NCBI GenBank assembly: GCA_032128395.1
Contig: JAQBGV010000058.1
Coordinates: forward strand, 1 to 7,054
Length of the DNA: 7,054 bases
Reading direction: 5' to 3'
Source: JAQBGV01 sp032128395
GTDB taxonomy: Bacteria; Planctomycetota; UBA8108; UBA1146
Shown: positions 6,841 through 7,054 of the stretch, piece after piece
Position numbering within the stretch: position 1 is the stretch's first letter
How the letters are laid out: each line of letters opens with the position of its first letter
Made by a program: the position numbers and the translations under genes
Notes under the pieces: generated by a model
What the model was told of the DNA's origin: nothing
What the model saw: only the letters and a program-made list of their open reading frames with translations
The model's database searches: none

Positions 6841-7054
6841 TAGAAGAAGTGCCTTCTTCCACGCGTCGGCGACCTGGCGTCGTCTCAGTGTGAAACCTGA
6901 CACCTTCAAAAGTACACCTTCAAAAGTACGACGATGATGCGCAGGATGGAGACCAATCGCTCGTTGCGCGCCCGGAGGATCTCGATGGTCTGCAGCAGGC
7001 CCTCAACGGTCCTGTCCGAGGATGTGGGCAGCGAGACCACTCCCCCCCCGGCCG
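6841..7054 (-). pseudogene. Frameshifted, truncated N-terminal fragment, probably of a transposase
   Basis: From the right edge one minus-strand frame reads SDRTVEGLLQTIEILRARNE then RLVSILRIIVVLLKVYF and stops at TGA 6908-6906. If one copy of the 14-bp duplication at 6901-6928 is removed, the frame continues as LLKVSGFTLRRRQ and ADAWKKALLLS up to the junction with the neighbouring remnant near 6841. The pattern of a helical LRARN..L..(I/V)(L/I)R segment, then VSGF.L.R..V....K..LL, resembles the region before the DDE/integrase catalytic domain in transposases I recall from Planctomycetes and Myxobacteria; I could not verify this by search. The start lies beyond 7054, and the catalytic domain is absent from the window because the sequence switches to the remnant. 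It is therefore broken twice. It could instead be another coiled-coil protein, but the repaired frame strongly suggests a decayed gene. Confidence 0.5.
6901..6928. repeat. Perfect 14-bp tandem duplication
   Basis: CACCTTCAAAAGTA occurs twice head to tail (6901-6914 and 6915-6928) with no mismatch. Its length is not a multiple of three, so it shifts the minus-strand frame of the transposase-like fragment and creates the stop at 6908-6906. Copy slippage or a short target duplication could have produced it. Confidence 0.9.

Noticed and set aside
5991..6893. Plus-strand open frame of 300 codons spanning the sigma regions, the gap and the remnant.
   Set aside because: It crosses three separate minus-strand units and has no recognisable domain, so it is an antisense shadow.
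6196..6909. Minus-strand open frame starting KVSGFTLRRRQ and running through the remnant into the sigma gene.
   Set aside because: Only the first ~25 residues belong to the transposase-like fragment. The rest is the remnant and the sigma gene read out of frame.
7042..7049. Run of eight C at the right edge, a possible phase-variation tract.
   Set aside because: It is too short in GC-rich DNA at the window edge, and the surrounding gene already appears broken.

Overview
The window is GC-rich DNA dominated by proteins built from carboxypeptidase-regulatory-like (transthyretin/Ig-like beta-sandwich) repeats. One of them is fused to an ECF sigma factor. This architecture, the high GC and the weak Shine-Dalgarno signals suggest a member of the Planctomycetota or a similar lineage rich in large surface and signalling proteins. 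That assignment is inference: there is no rRNA or other marker gene in the window.

Layout, left to right. (1) Positions 1-681, plus strand: the 3' end of a repeat protein that begins outside the window. (2) Positions 696-1371, minus strand: a small two-gene module, made of a short helical protein followed, with overlapping ends, by a minimal nucleotidyltransferase-fold protein. It converges on the first gene with only 14 bases between the stop codons. (3) Positions 1372-1556: a 185-base intergenic stretch with small inverted repeats. (4) Positions 1557-6287 (open to 6338), minus strand: one very large gene whose product has sigma-70 regions 2 and 4, then a membrane segment, then about 1,300 residues of tandem beta-sandwich modules. 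(5) Positions 6498-6839, minus strand: a 5'-truncated remnant of a second gene of the same family, matching only its last ~115 residues. (6) Positions 6841-7054, minus strand: a broken N-terminal fragment that resembles a transposase. It is frameshifted by a perfect 14-bp tandem duplication and abuts the remnant directly.

How the parts may work together: the large gene looks like a one-polypeptide signalling device, with a cytoplasmic sigma factor tethered to the membrane by its own exported sensor or adhesive stalk and no separate anti-sigma gene beside it. The remnant shows that the locus once held at least two such genes in tandem, and that one was destroyed, probably during mobile-element activity at the right edge. 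The left-hand repeat protein shares a recognisable module with the sigma fusion, so the locus looks like a cluster of related repeat proteins with the nucleotidyltransferase pair inserted between them.
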